5,979 bases of DNA from Thermoplasmata archaeon. Lineage in GTDB: Archaea; Thermoplasmatota; Thermoplasmata; Thermoplasmatales; Thermoplasmataceae. The stretch's first letter is position 1. Every line of letters starts with the position of its first letter. This document shows positions 5,183-5,979 of this stretch, piece after piece. The stretch lies in assembly GCA_021806345.1 (NCBI GenBank), contig JAJZXP010000204.1, positions 16,110 to 22,088 on the forward strand. The letters are read 5' to 3'. The notes under the pieces are model-generated. The model saw nothing but the letters and a program-made list of their open reading frames with translations. It was not told the DNA's origin and made no database searches. Both the position numbers and the translations under genes were made by a program.

Positions 5183-5979
5183 AGATATTGAGGAACGTTA
5201 TCTTGCCAGAACTTACCAGAAAATACCTGTGGTTGCTGCAAGATCTAAGGGGACAAAAATATGGGATCTGAACGGAAAGGAATACCTTGACTTCATGAGT
5301 GGTTATGGAGTCGCTATTTTGGGGCACTCAAACGATGCCATAAAGGAAGCAATCAAGAAGCAACTGGATGAGATATACATAACCCATTCGTCGGTTTACA
5401 GTCCTGCAAGGGCAAGATTCCTCAGTGAACTCATGAAAGTAACGCCTGCAGGACTGGACAGGGCCTATATTTCAAACAGCGGTGCGGAAGCTGTCGAGGC
5501 TGCGTTAAAAATTGCAGTAAAATCCACCAAAAGAAAAAAGATCATAAGCATGGAGAAAGCATATCACGGAAAAACACTGGGAGCCCTGTCCATAACACAT
5601 TCAGCAAAATACAGGAAATCCTTTGAAAGCTTTCTTTCCCCGGGTGTGGAATTCGTAAAATTTGGGGATTATGAGAGTATTCTTTCCCTGTTGAAAAAAG
5701 AGGATGTAGCAGCTGTATTTATGGAACCGATCCAGGGTGAAGGCGGGATCAACCTTCCGGATCCCAATTTCCTTTCATCTGTCAGGGAGGCAACATCAAG
5801 TTATGGAACACTCCTGGTCATGGACGAAATTCAATCGGGGTTGGGAAGAACAGGGAAGATGTGGGCACATGAAAACTGGAATGTGCGTCCGGATATAATG
5901 ACAATAGGTAAGGGCATAGGCGGCGGCATTCCTATGGGTGTGACGGTGGGCAAGAGTGAGTATGTTGATGCTCTGGAAA
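5160..5979 (+). CDS. lysJ: LysW-aminoadipate semialdehyde aminotransferase (class III, ArgD/LysJ), 3' end outside window
   Basis: This is a pyridoxal-phosphate aminotransferase that uses glutamate to convert LysW-bound aminoadipate semialdehyde to LysW-lysine (or the glutamate semialdehyde form to LysW-ornithine). The visible part is 273 codons; family members run to roughly 390-400 aa, so about a third is missing. The first ATG is used for numbering, with a second in-frame ATG next to it. Motifs in order: GYGVAILGH (48-56), SNSGAEAVEAALKIA (105-119) for cofactor phosphate binding, AYHGKTLGALS (134-144), EPIQGEGG (189-196), MDEIQSGLGRTG (221-232) with cofactor-binding Asp222, and TIGKGIGGGIPMG (248-260) with Lys251 as the Schiff-base lysine. 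The gene overlaps the lysZ end by 23 bases and is probably translationally coupled to it. An ornithine- or 4-aminobutyrate-type aminotransferase has the same motifs, but the context supports LysJ. Confidence 0.9.
   Translation, partial: MMENRFVEDIEERYLARTYQKIPVVAARSKGTKIWDLNGKEYLDFMSGYGVAILGHSNDAIKEAIKKQLDEIYITHSSVYSPARARFLSELMKVTPAGLDRAYISNSGAEAVEAALKIAVKSTKRKKIISMEKAYHGKTLGALSITHSAKYRKSFESFLSPGVEFVKFGDYESILSLLKKEDVAAVFMEPIQGEGGINLPDPNFLSSVREATSSYGTLLVMDEIQSGLGRTGKMWAHENWNVRPDIMTIGKGIGGGIPMGVTVGKSEYVDALE

Overview
The window looks like part of a chromosome from a Thermoplasmata archaeon (Thermoplasma/Ferroplasma/Cuniculiplasma-like). Three things suggest this. One gene is a membrane-anchored surface protein built from 'F-x-E-x-GLPAGT-x-W' repeats. 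The lysine genes use the LysW amino-group-carrier pathway. The expression signals are archaeal: TATA boxes of the TTATAA/TTTATAAA type, GGTGAT-like ribosome-binding sites and frequent TTG/GTG starts. The genus call is inference.

Layout. From the left edge to 1052 (+) runs the C-terminal part of a surface repeat protein with a final membrane anchor. It converges, across a 160-base spacer holding a hairpin and T/A tracts, on a 12-helix APC-family amino acid permease (1213-2571, -). From 2572 to 3048 is a divergent, AT-rich intergenic region with the permease promoter, a TTTGTCA/TGACAAA dyad and candidate promoters for the other side. From 3049 to the right edge (+) is a lysine (and possibly arginine) biosynthesis cluster: lysW (57 aa carrier), lysY (reductase), lysZ (kinase) and lysJ (aminotransferase, cut off by the window end).

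How the genes work together. In the LysW pathway, LysX (or ArgX) couples alpha-aminoadipate (or glutamate) to the C-terminal Glu of LysW. LysZ phosphorylates the bound side-chain carboxylate, LysY reduces it to the semialdehyde, LysJ transaminates it, and LysK releases lysine (or ornithine). The window shows W-Y-Z-J in that physical order. No LysX/ArgX or LysK is visible. The divergent permease may move a related amino acid, but its substrate cannot be read from sequence.

The most interesting non-coding signals are at lysW. A bulged 9-bp hairpin spans the lysW stop codon and is followed by a separate TATA box for lysYZJ. A 13-codon Lys/Arg-rich mini-ORF has a stop that overlaps the lysW ATG. 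Both are hypotheses with clear tests. No mobile element, tRNA, rRNA or CRISPR array was seen.
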